Shown one piece after another: positions 34,139 to 46,077 of a stretch of DNA of 64,000 nt (its first letter is position 1; every line of letters begins with the position of its first letter). The notes under the pieces are model-generated. The model was given only the letters and a program-made list of their open reading frames with translations. It did not search any database and was not told the DNA's origin. A program made the translations under genes and the position numbers. This DNA comes from Hygrocybe punicea (Eukaryota > Basidiomycota > Agaricomycetes > Agaricales > Hygrophoraceae), in the NCBI GenBank assembly GCA_963556145.1, contig OY744463.1, positions 3,162,001 through 3,226,000 of the forward strand. Reading direction: 5' to 3'.

Positions 34139-34866
34139 AACTGAACAGGGAGGTGAGCTATGCCATAAAGGTCTCGCAGCGACTCCCAGTGTTGCTTGGG
34201 AGGTTAGGGTGCCACTAGTCGTGCTGCGAGAGATTCAGGGTGAGAGTGAAAGTGAGTAGAGACTGAGATGGCGCAAACACACCTTCCACTCGCAACAGAA
34301 CTGGAAGGCAAGCCAGGCCATATGCTTGTCGACAGTGGGTTTGATAAAAAGCACAAGTATATAGCCAGGATTAGCATTTTGAGAAACTGAAAACGGTGCG
34401 GCGAGCACAATATTATTTTCAGCGTCGAAGAGGACACGTGGCTATGTGATCACGAAAACCTGTCCTTGCACCACAAACCAATCAGCTTTGAATGCTGAAG
34501 GTCAGTCCATTGACAGCATCACCGTATTAATGATTAATCCCTTCAGGTCATAGCTCTTGCGGGTGCACCTGAGCGTTTTTCTTATCGCACGTTGCTGCTC
34601 TCCTGATGCAGACCCTCCTGGCAGCCACGAAGCTGGGGGCAGACTATCCCACTGGGAGGCTGACAAGGCATCGGCAAGTGTTGCATATCTCTTCTGATTG
34701 TTGTACTGATATGCCACGACGGCTGCACGAGTTTCCAACAGATGCAGAGATGGAATCTGTCGCCATCCTCAACAACGTGCAGATCACAAAGGCCACCTGC
34801 GATCTACAACCGCATGTCAGTGAGATATAAGCACCGACTGGCACAGACAACCAGCCTGGGATTTTC
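34139..34866. other. Intergenic, former CWC27 upstream region; no gene
   Basis: If the Helitron boundaries are right, this DNA was originally adjacent to the CWC27 start. Short open frames (34502-34738 minus, 34606-34830 plus) show no recognisable domain. Confidence 0.4.
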
Positions 34867-35407
34867 TTGCCAACGATGTTGAAATGGTTAAAGAAAGTCA
34901 TTGAGGGCCGCGGTAAAGGCAAAGCAGAAAGGCTTCCAGGGGTTGCTGCGGGCATGGTGGGTTCTTTTTGTCCAAGCATTTCTGAACGACAACGACAACG
35001 ACTTGTCTTCTTCCAGATTGCAGATATAAGCCCAAATCCAGTTGACCTATGCCCGCCTCCCACTCTTACATTGAGCGCACATCATATCAGTGCTCCCGGT
35101 TCAATGTTCAACGCCGTTGGCCGTGATCAGCACAATTATCATTGTACGTCAAGTTGCGGACCATGCTTTCATTCATGCAATTCGAAACTCATTCTCAAAT
35201 GTGTTGAACGTAGCATCTAACAATTCCCTGGGCACCCTTCCATACGCCGAAGGCGCTTCCTGGAACCCGCGTCTCGTGTGCTTGCCTGGTACACGCACAG
35301 CCCTCCTCAATGATATATGGAAGTGGATTAATGAAGCTGATAGTACCAAGTCGGCGGAAATATTTTTCTTGTCTGATGATGCTGCAGTGACTCATTGGTA
35401 CTGTTAG
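34867..35407 (+). pseudogene. N-terminal fragment of a NACHT STAND (NLR-like) protein
   Basis: Two frames read on from each other. The first (34867-35220) ends with a SMFNAVGRDQHNYH segment, like the F/N-x-V-G-x-D/N-Q motif found before NACHT domains of Agaricomycetes. The second contains LPYAEGASWNPRLVCLPGTR followed by LLNDIWKWI, the usual lead-in to the NACHT NTPase. At the place where the P-loop (GxGKS/T) is expected the frame reads LSDDAAVTHW and stops (35407). NACHT NTPase and repeat domains are absent. A relic of a self/non-self recognition-type receptor gene is the likeliest reading. Confidence 0.5.
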
Positions 35408-35490
35408 ACCCATTAACACAATACAGCAGCGGGGAGGGAGTGATGATTGAAGTGGCGACTACGAGACAAAAAACATGTACACTATGTACA

Positions 35491-38151
35491 CTACGCAGCT
35501 ATACCTAACAAAATGACGAACTGAATATTGGAAGAAAGGATAGTCATCCCAGACTGGTTGCCCAAATAAGTACTCAACGTATATCCAACAGCTACCAGAG
35601 AATTGGGAGGAAGATCGGCGTGGCCTTTCTTATATAAGGGTAAATCTGACAATTGCTGGAAATCAATGTCCGTAAAAGCAAAAGCTTTTCCATTCTTAGG
35701 ACAGCCGTCATAGATGGGAATCGCCAAGGAAGAATATATAAGTCAGGCCTTTAAAGGGTAGCGTAACAAAGTACCTTTTTCCTCAAAAGCATGTGCGGAT
35801 GGATAGTAGGAGGTTCTTCCCCCATGGTGCGTGCTGCCGGGACTTGCAACTGTCATGAAAAGACCACCCTTGATCAGCGACGGGGGTGCACTCTGGGCTA
35901 CAACAGAGAAGATCATGCAAAGACGAAATGAATAACAGTACACAGTATTCTTACCCTACTTCCGGGTGAGGAAGGAGATACCGAAGTTGGAAACTGTACC
36001 CGAAACAACTTGAAAGCCAAATAGTTGACCCCAAAGGGACGTATCCCTTCGCATCTCCTGTGCAAAGGGAACAATGGTGATTTTATGCACCGGATAAGGT
36101 GCACTCAAAGAACCGGCAGATCCCTCCGAGACAATGAAACATTCTGTAGTGACCCCAATCATAATTCCGACTGCATTGTTATTCGTTCCAGCAATTTTGA
36201 GTCGACGAGACTCGACAACGAGTTGCCTGGGATCTATTCGGCTCGTATTGACAAAATTGCCAGATCTGACGAAGAGAAGACCTTTCAACAAAGTACTACA
36301 TCAGGAGTAAGTATGACGTTAAAGATGATTGAGAAGATGGAATCACATACTCAACAGATGATGTAGCAAGAGTCTTTATCAAAGTCGAAAAAGAAACCCG
36401 GGGCGATTCATTGTCAAAATTGGATGAAAATGGTTGAACATCACAGAAACGCCTGCAAACTTATAAATAAATTGATATATAAACGAACAATGAGAGAAAA
36501 CATGCCGAAGATGTGGAAGATTCACATATATCTTATGTAAAGTCGCATCTTGCAAGTCCGCACACATGACGGCCGAGCTTGGATCTTGATCGTCATCATC
36601 ACTGTTAATTTGAGATTGCCTGACAGTTTCTCCCGAAACGTTAGCCCTTATAAATGATGAGTACATCACCCCAGTGCTTCGAAATGGCCATATGAATTAT
36701 CATCTGACAGGACGCTATCATTTTCTGGATCTACCACACTGCTATTGTCCTTCACGCCGACATCTCTGGTATGTTTGTGAGTTGTGCGGAAACAAGAAAG
36801 TAAAGCAAACTCACGAATCAACATCTGGGGATGGGACATGCTTTACTTCAACATTGGAGGCCCCTTCATTGTCAGCATCTGCAACGGCAATGGCAACGGG
36901 ATGACTGTATCAACGGGTAACATGTAAGAAATTGACTGGAAGGCAATGAAATTGTACATACGCCTCAGTATTTTCAACTTTCACTGATACAAGTTCATGA
37001 GCGTCAGACGAGGACCTTCGATTAAGTAGATTAGGAGACCGAAGATGGAAAGCATGAATATACTCGCTTCTCTTTAGTAAGGCGAGCTTTTTCGGACAAC
37101 ACTTTAGTCCTGCTACTAATACTTCAGAGACACATGCCGGAACGCGAATGAAGTGACATACCTGGAACAGGGCCGTGTAGGCAAAGTGGGGGGAACATGG
37201 TGCTCTAAACTGAAATAGCTGGTCAGGATACAGTAAACTGAGAAGTAAAGTACATACGATGATGATGGAACATCGGCCTTGAGGGCTTTGCCTTTTGCTG
37301 CTGCGGTTCGGCCCCTAGCTGCAGAAGCTTTACCTTTCACAGTCACAGATTTTCCCTTCACAGTGGGGGATGACCTATTCACATACCAAGCAAAAAATTG
37401 ACGTAAATAGAACCGAAGGAGAGAAAACAGACCTTGTGATTTCCTCCTCAGAGGACAGGTCTGCCTCATCAGCACTACCGAAGGCAATAGAAGATTTTGA
37501 ACCAAGAAGGGCGGCTTCGATCCTGGCCCTGAGAGGCATCAGACAACAAGGCGATGAATTAAATGAAATATTACGAACGTGATGGATACAGGGGGGAGAT
37601 CGTTATAATCAACAGAACCAGGAGTAGGGCTGGATGAACGTTTTTTCTTCGAAGGACTTGCAGGACTCTCAATAATCTCACTAGATAGGACAAGTAAGCA
37701 GCTCTTCCTGAATATGATGAATTGGCATACACTTCAGAATCAGAGATAACTACTTGTGCCTTGCGCTTTCTGGTAGTTTTCATAGTCGGCGTGAGCACAA
37801 ATAGCAAGATATACAAGTAAATATTACCGATTCAGACTCGGAGAGCCATCATCAGGCTGGACCTTTTTGGTCGCTGGTTTATTAGGTGAGCCAGTGCTAA
37901 AAGTGTACAGGATCAGATAACATTTGGGAAAGGTTGACCGATGCTGACCTTTTGACAGTTGCTGGTTTCTTTGGCGAGCTGGCGCTAAAGGTATACGGCG
38001 TCAGATCTTGGGAGAGGTTGGGGGTAATGCCAACCTTTTTGTAGTCGCTAGCTTGTTAGGTGAGCCGGCACTAAAGGCGTACAGGGTCAGATAACATTTA
38101 GGAAAATTTGAGTGACGCTGACCTTTTCGCAGCAGATGTACGGTTGGACAT
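35491..38151 (-). CDS. Multi-exon protein of unknown function
   Basis: It starts at the ATG at 38151 (MSNRTSAAKS) and can be followed through many short introns to a TAG at 35493-35491. The N-terminal third is Lys/Ser/Pro-rich and built from tandem 12-residue units (SPNKPAT-like), then KRKAQVVISDSE, PASPSKKKRSSSP and a TVKGKSVTVKGKA-type basic stretch, suggesting a nuclear protein. The C-terminal part is globular: FVNTSRIDPRQLVVESRRLK (about 36250-36190), MIGVTTECFIVSEGSAG, MRRDTSLWGQLFGFQVVSG, and at the end LPLYKKGHADLPPNSLVAV and SSNIQFVILLG. I recognise no Pfam-type domain. One junction near 37580 (after ...DYNDLPP) did not resolve into an in-frame intron, so a frameshift or an unrecognised splice site there is possible. 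Confidence 0.6.
37897..38122 (-). repeat. Tandemly duplicated intron-exon modules
   Basis: Within the previous gene, a unit of one 36-nt exon plus one ~50-nt intron (86-88 bp) is repeated: introns at 38122-38071, 38034-37985 and 37948-37897, exons at 38070-38035 and 37984-37949, and a third related exon from 37896. Introns are alike (GTCAGC...TCTGA...GTACxCxTTTAG) and all interrupt the codon after AAA-AG (phase 2), so each module adds exactly 12 residues. Confidence 0.8.
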
Positions 38152-39309
38152 AATGGCAAGTGGGACGACAGGTAAATTGCAGGAATGTGGAAATTGTGGT
38201 GCATGGCGCAGAAGTACCCGGACATATATATACTAAAAGAAATCAGCGGGAGCAACAAGAACAGTAGAACTGAGAACGCAACGGGGTTACTAGGCTCAGC
38301 CTGGGGATCGCAGCAAATCGACGACGCCACAGAACACATCAAGAACACCGTAGAGCTATGCACTGGCGGCACATCTAATTGATACAAAGACAAAAGACAA
38401 AAGAATAGCCAGCACAACAACGGATTTGCGTGAAGAGATGTAGGAAAGAAGCACGGGCCACACGGCAAGCGAAGTGTATAAACGTGGTCATGTGATTGAC
38501 GCATCACGAACAAAGATAAGTTTTGCATCGTATAGCCCTGTTCTGCTACCCTCTCACAGCTAGTGCTGCCCCCACCCGTACACCCTTGGACGCGTCACCT
38601 AGAGTTGTACACAAAGGATGAACAACTTCACCCAAATCCACCCCCAAACCTGCAACATCTCACTATAGCCAGATCCCATTGATCCGCTCAGCAGGCCCAC
38701 TCATCTTCGGTAGCGTGACATAGCGTACAATAGAATCAACCCCTTGTAGGCATAGAGACAAATGAGATAGAAACAGGATATACAAGGAAGTGAAAGCATA
38801 CCACATAGATCACGAGAAAACAACATTGCCGGATAGTAACAGGGAAGGTAAGGGAACTAGAAGCATATTGCAGTTCTCCACTGATATGGCGCGAATGCTG
38901 CAGGATGCACATCAGCATAAGATGTGTTGCGCGGCACGACTTGACTGGAAGCCTGTCAAATAGTCTAGATCATGATGAAACAAGCAGACATGAAGGTCGA
39001 GCCTGACACCCGTAACACGCAGAGACGGCAACTGTCTAGATGAAACAAGCGGACATGAAGGTGAGCAAAGAGTCTGACACCTGGAGACGAAGGTCGAGCA
39101 AATCATCAGACTTATAACTGAGAGAGCAGAACACTCACCTATCGACTCAGACCCGCCTATCATTCGAGTTACTGGCAGAATGCGATAGCACTTGTCAAAC
39201 GAGATGGACCAAAATTATGACTTGGAAGGCGCGTGTGAGTGGACTTCACCGAACCTACATGGTACAAAACTAACAAGAAGATCTTAGGAATCGCTTTGGA
39301 GAAACTAGC
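38152..39309. other. Intergenic; short local duplication
   Basis: No supported gene. The frame at 38528-38001 (minus) is a shadow across the tandem exon-intron region. A ~45-bp segment, TGAAACAAGC(A/G)GACATGAAGG...TCTGACACC-like, occurs twice at about 38972-39016 and 39040-39080. Confidence 0.45.
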
Positions 39310-39602
39310 CTCAGAGCTAGTGTTGCCGCGGCTATGGCTAATAGCCGGCTTCTACCTGTAGCCGAGCTGCCACATTGGCTCGGCTTGTGAGTGGCTTGGC
39401 TCAGCTAGAAACCAGCTACAGCTGCAGCTATTGCATTTCCTGTAGCCGTTAGCTGTGGCTATCGAGCTGACTAGCCGGTACCATCCTCGTCATATTCTTT
39501 GTACCCACTCAATTTAAATGATATATATCTACGTAGGATCTACATAGGAATGCGATTTTGTGCTAGGTAATTTTGGAACTGAGTTTAAATCCTGTGCTGG
39601 CT

Positions 39603-39660
39603 GGGATTGATTGCCTTTGAATTGATTGCCTTTGAATTGACTGCCTTTGAATTGACTTTG
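39603..39660. repeat. 15-bp tandem repeat in the left subterminal region
   Basis: The unit ATTGATTGCCTTTGA is repeated about 3.7 times with T-to-C changes in later copies (ATTGACTGCCTTTGA). It is inside the hAT, between the terminal array and the first open frame. Confidence 0.75.
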
Positions 39661-39813
39661 AACTGACTACCAGTAGACGGAATTTTAGGTAATCCTTTCT
39701 TGCATTAAGTCCCCTCTTTCTCCGCACACTGCTTGCCACTAATTGTAAGTACTTACTTCCAACTCCATCATCGTCACCATCCACTGGCCCCGCTCATCAC
39801 ATACACCGTGTGC

Positions 39814-40645
39814 ATGTTTGTGCACAAGCAGCACGACGGCAGTCCCAACTACCACTGGCAGGAGAAGAGTCTCTCAGTGTCCTCATCAATCGAGATCATC
39901 CTCTCACCCAGCGTTCAGACAACCAGGAATGACACAGACACAAGTGCCGCCTCCCAAGCAATCTGCAGGCCCACGAGGGAAGCAACATGTCCCAAACCTC
40001 TGGTAAGTCACCAGAAGCTCACACCAATTCAATAAAAAGCGCATTTACCCGCCCCTTTCCACATTTATTCATAGTCGCAGATATATGGCCAGCCACTTGG
40101 CCTGGACTCACCGAGAATGAAAATGGAGGTAAAACGCTGCATTTCGCAACCAGAAAACTTGTCTCGTACGATTTCCGAAACCCACCTTTCCTCATCTATT
40201 GCAAAATTCACCAAGTCTGGCCTTGGCCATCTTCTCGCAGATCCTCAAATACTCGAGGATGGGACTATCTGCAATATTTTCGAAGGTGGACACGTCCATT
40301 TGGTCGGAACGAGGGATGCTGAAATGTACGTTGCAGCACCTAATGTCCTAGATAAATTTCATGGCTCTATCGTTACAGTTTCCCTGCGAATCAGTGCACA
40401 GCCCAGCACCAACCAATGGCGCCTCTGGCTGTATCTAATGCTTCGCCATATTGGGTGCGTACCGTACTGTTATTCTCTACCTGTCACTCAGATATATTGT
40501 ACAACAGCCGCAACATTTCCGCCATAAATGGACATTACTTTCTGCGGAACAGTCCGTTTTCTGTGAGAGCTTAGGGGGTCTAAAATCTAATTTTGGGTAC
40601 CCCCCTTGCCAACCCTCAAATATTGGAGGATGGGTCGGTTTGTAG
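39814..40645 (+). CDS. Unknown accessory protein of the hAT element
   Basis: A first exon (from about 39814, ending at the GT donor at 40003) joins in frame to an exon from 40075 after a 72-nt intron and reads SQIYGQPLGLDSPRMKMEV, TKSGLGHLLADPQILEDG, NIFEGGHVHLVGTRDAEMY and WRLWLYLMLRHIG. A second intron (about 40455-40490) leads to YIVQQPQHFRHKWTLLS and a stop at 40645. A second, diverged copy of the LADPQILEDG...IFEGGHVH segment follows in another frame (LANPQILEDG...IFAGGHIH, about 40607-40690), so the gene has an internal repeat and may be frameshifted at the C-run near 40600. I recognise no family. The start codon is uncertain. Confidence 0.4.
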
Positions 40646-41430
40646 CATCTTCGCAGGTGGGCACATCCATAAATTTGCATTGTCGAATTATGACCCAAAC
40701 CATCCTTTAGCAATATGAGAACAGCTCACTCTACAATGACAGATGTACACTCTCCATGCCACAATGACAGATTCTACGCTATCAGGATCAAGGGAACGGG
40801 GAGTGGGGGAGCGGGAGGGGAACAGTGAAGAGGGGAGGAACAGCGAAGGGGGGGGGGATAGGGAACTGTACAGCAATACATAGAATGATCACAAACGATG
40901 TCAATCGATAGGATTGAAAATGTAATTATAACTAGAAATATATGAAAGCAAAACCTTAGTGCCCTTGGTCAATTCTCGTTTGGGATGTAATTCACACTAA
41001 TTATTATATTTCACCATGAAAATGTCCAATTTTCACTGGGTTCATTGTTCGAAATGGTGCAAAGAATGGGTGCGGGACTCTGGACGTTCCTGCAACATGA
41101 AGACTGACATCAATTCTCGGAAGCGGGGGTGGGATTTCAGTAGGGGCCATAGCTATTAGATAATGATCAGATTATACAACTCAAAGCGCTTGAGGTTCAA
41201 GCACGTTCTAAGTGAGCATATGTCCGAATTTGGACATAAGCCCCCTACAGGCAGGCCAGACATACGACATGGGCCAACCAGGCTGGATACAGCCCGTCAG
41301 ACTGGTAAGGCCTGGATGATGGGTTCATATCCATTGACAGAACGTTAACCCACGACCTCAGGTGTGTGAACATGCCGGCTGTTATATTGTGCAAGGTGAG
41401 AATACTGTCTTCCAAGTTCCAACTGCCACA

Positions 41431-44400
41431 ATGGGCCGTCGAAATACTCGCCCACGACAGTCATCTCCACCTCCAACCTCTCCAGAGGAGTCTTCTGAGG
41501 GCTCACAGGTTGGCCATCGTGCAGCTTGCCAACCCAGGGATCGCCAGCCAAACTCTCAGACAGCTCCTGCTATACGCCCTCAGACCAGCAGCAACTCTCA
41601 GCCTGTTCGAACTCCTGCATCATCTCGGGGTGGCTCACGTCCACAAACTTCTCACGATATCAATCATTTTTTTCGGAAGACAAAGGGCGCACCAACTATC
41701 TGCACATTTTGCGAGTAAGTTGATGTTCTGTCTTCCAGTCCTCCCACTTATTGCTTTCAGGCGTAAACACACAGTTGACCCTAACTCCGTGACATGCAAC
41801 TGGTCTTTTTCAGCAAACACAGGCAACACCAGTCTCCGAGTCCATCTGGAAAGCATCCACAAGATTGAATACCTCCAATTGTGCGAAGCAAATGGATGGG
41901 TTATAATGCTTCCGAGGATGAGGAAAGAGGCTGCATCCATCATTGATGATGACAATCCTGGTGCATCCCAGGCCCGTGTACCCTTCTTGCAGAGTCGCTT
42001 AGTGAGCGCAATTGTGAATTTTGTTGTTGCCGACGATCAAGTATGTCGTGTACTACATCGATATTTTACCACTAACCATCTTACATTTTCAGTCCATCAA
42101 CGTTGTCGAGTGTCACGAATTCCGTGAACTCCTCCTACTGCTTCGAGAAAACTTGCAAGACAAGGATATCCCTCACCGCACCAAAATCCGTGAGGCTATT
42201 GTTACTGCATGGAAGTCATGGTTTATTGGCCTAAAGAAAGAGCTTGCGGTAAGTGTATCTGTGTAGTTGTGAAATACCGTATGACAGAGCTTATTTTTAG
42301 GAAGCTCCTGGCAAAATCAGCTGCACTGCTGATGTTTGGTCTGATAGTAACCGTCGTGGATACTTTGCTATAACGGGTCACTGGATTGCACGGGATAAGA
42401 CCACTCGATGGCTAGAACTCAAGCAAGCACTGCTTGCTTTCCATCGCCTCCGTGGCAGCCATGATGGGAAGGCAATGGCGATTGCTGCCCTTTCTCTTAT
42501 GGATCGCGCTGGCATCACAGCACAGGTACATGTTTCATTCTATAGCTATCTGCAATGGAGATACTGATAAGGGTCGGCAGATGGGCCACTGGACTCTTGA
42601 TTATGCATCAAACAATGCCACATTCATGCAGGAGTTTGCAATTCTACTTCAAATTCGTGACATTGACTTTGATGCAATTGACCGCCGGATTATGTGCTTC
42701 CCGCTGGAGTGGTCCCAAGGGACCTCTCGGGATTGGGGACGGAATCGCACGGAAAGGTCTGGGTGGATGGGATAGAGAACTGTCTACTACATCCAGAACT
42801 GGCTACTGACTAAGGTCCAGGTCACGTGACATGACAGGCACCACTACTACACCGCATATTGTTAACACATGTTGCCATCACGTCATCGACAGTTTGACTG
42901 ATATCGACTTGACTGAATCTGCTGAAGTGTCTGCTGGGCCACTGCCCCCTAGTTGGCCTGACCAGCAAACATTCGAAGATGCCGTAAAACGGGACCCTGT
43001 GGCACTGGGACGCAATATCGTGCACGTACTTCGAAGCTCTGGCCAAAGGCGTGATTTATTCGACGACATCATTTGCGACGGTAATGCCAAGGGTTGGTTC
43101 CAGGACGACAGCGACCCCCCTCAGGCCTATGCACTGCCATCAGTGCAGCTGCTGCGTGACATGGTTGTAAGATGGGACACCGTCTATTATATGATCAGGC
43201 GTCTGCAAGAAATGCACCCTGTAGGTCAATTAATTTCTGCTTTGATTCCGCTGACATGATTCAATTGATAGGCAATCGACCATTTCCTCTGTCTCCCGAT
43301 CAACAGGGACTTGATGAAGCACAAGATGACCGATATGGAATGGTCAGTGCTCGCCGATGTTGAGGTCATCCTAGAGGTAAGAGGCGGTTTAAAAATATTT
43401 GGCTTAGCCTAATAAAAGATTAGATCTCCCATCAAGTTCAACAAGTCATGTCAAGCGATGGGAATCCTATTCTCTCAGGCGCAATCCCTGCCTTTGAGAT
43501 GTTCATGACTGCATGGGAGAGGCTTGGCGAGCGCCATCCAAGACTTAAACCCTGGATCGATGTTGGTCTCAAGTGGGCAACCACCTACTATTCTCGAATG
43601 GATCTCACGACGGCCTACATCATCGCAATGGGTAAGTGACAAATGACTTCTGCATTGTTTGTTTTGATTGACAAGACTAGCCCTCAATCCATGTATCCGC
43701 ATGAGTTGGATTCAACAGCATTGGGATGAGAACTATGCGGCAAAGGCTGAACAAATTGTCAAGGAAACGGTAAGCTGTGGACAACGTTCCCTTAGCTTGT
43801 TACTAATGCAGTCATGGCTTAGATGATCAAATACTGCCAACGAGCCAAACCTAGAGCTCCCCCATCTACAATTGTGATACCAGCCAAACCAACTGCGGCT
43901 CCTGCATATACGCATCTGGCACAGAAGTACGGCTTAGCTGACATGCGGGTGGGAGCTTTGCGGGATGCTGAAGGCCAGACACTGGAACAGGAGTATCACT
44001 CATACGTTACTGCACCACTGTCCATCGAAGGGACTGATATTCTCAGGTTCTGGGAGGTATGTAATCTATCTAATTAGTAGATATTACTTACTGATATACG
44101 CCCCCATGCAATAGTTCAGCGAGTCAACACTACCGACATTTTACGCAATGTCTCTTGATTTTCTACCTATTCAAGCATCATCGGTACCTTCTGAACGTGT
44201 GTTCTCATCAAGCGCTGAGACAGATACAAAGAAGCGAAACCGCATCAGCCCAGTACTCATGGAGGCCTTACAGATGTTAAAGTTCGCTCTCAAGCGATCA
44301 TGTCTCAACTTCACCGAGCATTGGCTCACGCCGGAGTCAATGTTGCAAGAACAGGAATCTGAGCTTGGTAGAGATCTCCTTGCTGATCTGCTTAGGCTGG

Positions 44401-44459
44401 ACACGGAGGACGTTATCGATCAAATCATTCAGGTGACAGGTGACAATGATACGGCCTGA
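41431..44459 (+). CDS. hAT transposase, apparently intact (11 exons)
   Basis: Exons 41431-41714, 41761-42040, 42093-42248, 42301-42525, 42581-42708, 42821-43220, 43272-43376, 43424-43631, 43681-43769, 43823-44056 and 44115-44459 total 2454 nt, that is 817 residues without a stop. The N-terminus is Ser/Pro/Gln-rich, then a BED-type finger spans the first intron (CTFCERKHT... with a second Cys and two His in RVHLESIH). The RNase H-like core includes CTADVWSDSNRRGYFAITGHW (first Asp) and LDYASNNATFMQEF (second Asp). The C-terminus has the hAT dimerisation signature PSERVFSSSAETDTKKRNRI. It would cut and paste the enclosing element. No CpG-type nonsense mutations are seen, unlike the other elements here. 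Confidence 0.88.
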
Positions 44460-44817
44460 ACAGTCCTGGATCCCCAATCATTACTCGTGCTTTTTGTACT
44501 ATGTTCACCGTGTTCTCAATGCTCATGTAAATTTGTTTGCTCTGTAATCTACTGCCTTGTGGTTCTAGAATTCTGTGTTCACCATCAGTACGAGTACTCA
44601 CGTCAGTGGCCACAGCCACTTTTCCCACAACCCAACCTCAACTTCAAACGCCTCAACGCCTCAAAGGCCTCAACGTTCGTTCAACTTGTACCAAAGTTTT
44701 TTTTTCAATACATATCAGGTTTTTGTACACTGTGTGCCCCTTATCATAGATAGCATGAAAACCTGACTGACCATCGAATTGTGTCATCTACAGGTATCAC
44801 CACACTCTAGTCTGACG
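44460..44817. other. Spacer between transposase and kinase inside the hAT
   Basis: This 358-bp spacer has T-rich tracts around 44695-44710 and no convincing gene. It presumably holds the transposase 3' end and the kinase promoter. Confidence 0.4.
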
Positions 44818-46077
44818 ATGCCATTTACTACACGGCCATCTACTACACAGCCACGAAATGCGCTAGATTGTGTAGGAGGTCAATCGCGGCAGGGAGTGAA
44901 CATTGTTAGGGTTGGCGGCAGATTCAGAATAAAGGAGCGATTAGGCTCAGGGTCCTTTGGTTCGTATTGCTCTACTGTCGTCAATGACTCACTAGATTTC
45001 ATTTCAGGAATTGTCTACCTTGGAATCAACATCATAACCAAAGAGGAAGTTGCTATCAAGCTTGAGTCTGCTGATGTAATGCTACCTCAACTTCAACATG
45101 AATTCGAGGTGTACCAGAATCTCATCAGCAGCAGCATCCCCTCTGTTCATTGGTTTGGAACGGAATGTGACTACAATGCTCTTGTCCTTACTCGACTCAG
45201 TCCATCACTTGAAGATCTTTTCAATCGCTGCAACTGCAAGTTTAGCTTGAAGACGGTCCTACTTTTGGCAGACCAGATGGTATCTATCGTTACTGAGCTA
45301 AGTTAGCGTCATACTGCTAATTCTGCAATTTCATAGATCCCATGCATAGAGCATGTCCACTCTTCCCACTTCGTTCACCGTGACATCAAGCCTACCAACT
45401 TTTTGATTGGCACAGGTGCAAATTGCAGTCAAGCCTACATCATCGATTTCGGTCTTGCCAAAAGGTATAGAGATGCTGGGTCTCACATTCATATCCCATT
45501 TCGAGTGGACCATCGTACCCTCACAGGCACCACCCCATTCGCCTCACTCAACAGCCATTTAGGTGTGGAGCAGTCTCGCCGTGATGATCTAGAATCCCTT
45601 GCCTACATTCTTATCTATTTTCTTTGTGGCTCTCTTCCTTGGTATGATGCCAAGGCCTCAACCCGTAACCAGCGCAACAAGATCATGAAGATGAAGGTCG
45701 ATACGATTCCTGACCTTCTGACGGGAATTCCAAACGAATTCAGAATTTTTCTAGACTATACTCGTGCATTGGACTTCGAAGGCAAACCCAACTATGCATA
45801 TCTGCGCAAGCTCTTCCATGATCTTCGCATACACGAAGGACATGAAGACGATGACATTTTTGATTGGTGCCTGCCGATGATAAGTGCAGATGATCAGAAT
45901 CCCAACAATCACATGAGGATCAATGGGAAGATGCACTCCAGGGCGCATGATATGGATGCTGTCAGCAGCACGAGAGTGTTTGTCCATTTTTTTAATCTTC
46001 GAGTTATGTCTAATTGTGACTTGGACAGGCTGCGCTCTCACACTCGTCAGTCCCCATTGGGGGCTTCTGTCTTGTGA
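44818..46077 (+). CDS. Casein kinase 1-like protein kinase, hAT cargo (3 exons)
   Basis: Exons 44818-44959, 45008-45279 and 45337-46077 total 1155 nt, that is 384 residues. Kinase motifs are complete: glycine loop GSGSFG, catalytic Lys65 (VAIK), HRDIKPTN with Asp154, and DFG with Asp175. The CK1-specific feature is LTGTTPFASLNSHLG followed by SRRDDLESLAYIL, in place of the usual APE segment. CK1 enzymes phosphorylate acidic or primed Ser/Thr sites; the target here is unknown. The C-terminal ~90 residues after the kinase domain are unlike known CK1 tails. It lies between the hAT transposase and the right terminal repeat, same strand, so it moves with the element. It could be a captured host gene or a long-standing element gene that modifies the transposase. 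Confidence 0.88.

Noticed and set aside
34867..35407. Functional NLR immune-type receptor
   Set aside because: The P-loop and all downstream domains are missing, so only a relic can be claimed.
38001..38528. 175-codon minus-strand frame rich in Leu/Ser/Phe
   Set aside because: It reads through introns of the tandem exon-intron region and its composition is that of a shadow frame.
40129..40153. 25-nt GT-AG segment as an intron in the unknown hAT gene
   Set aside because: Too short for a fungal intron; an alternative first exon (ending at 40002 in another phase) makes it unnecessary.
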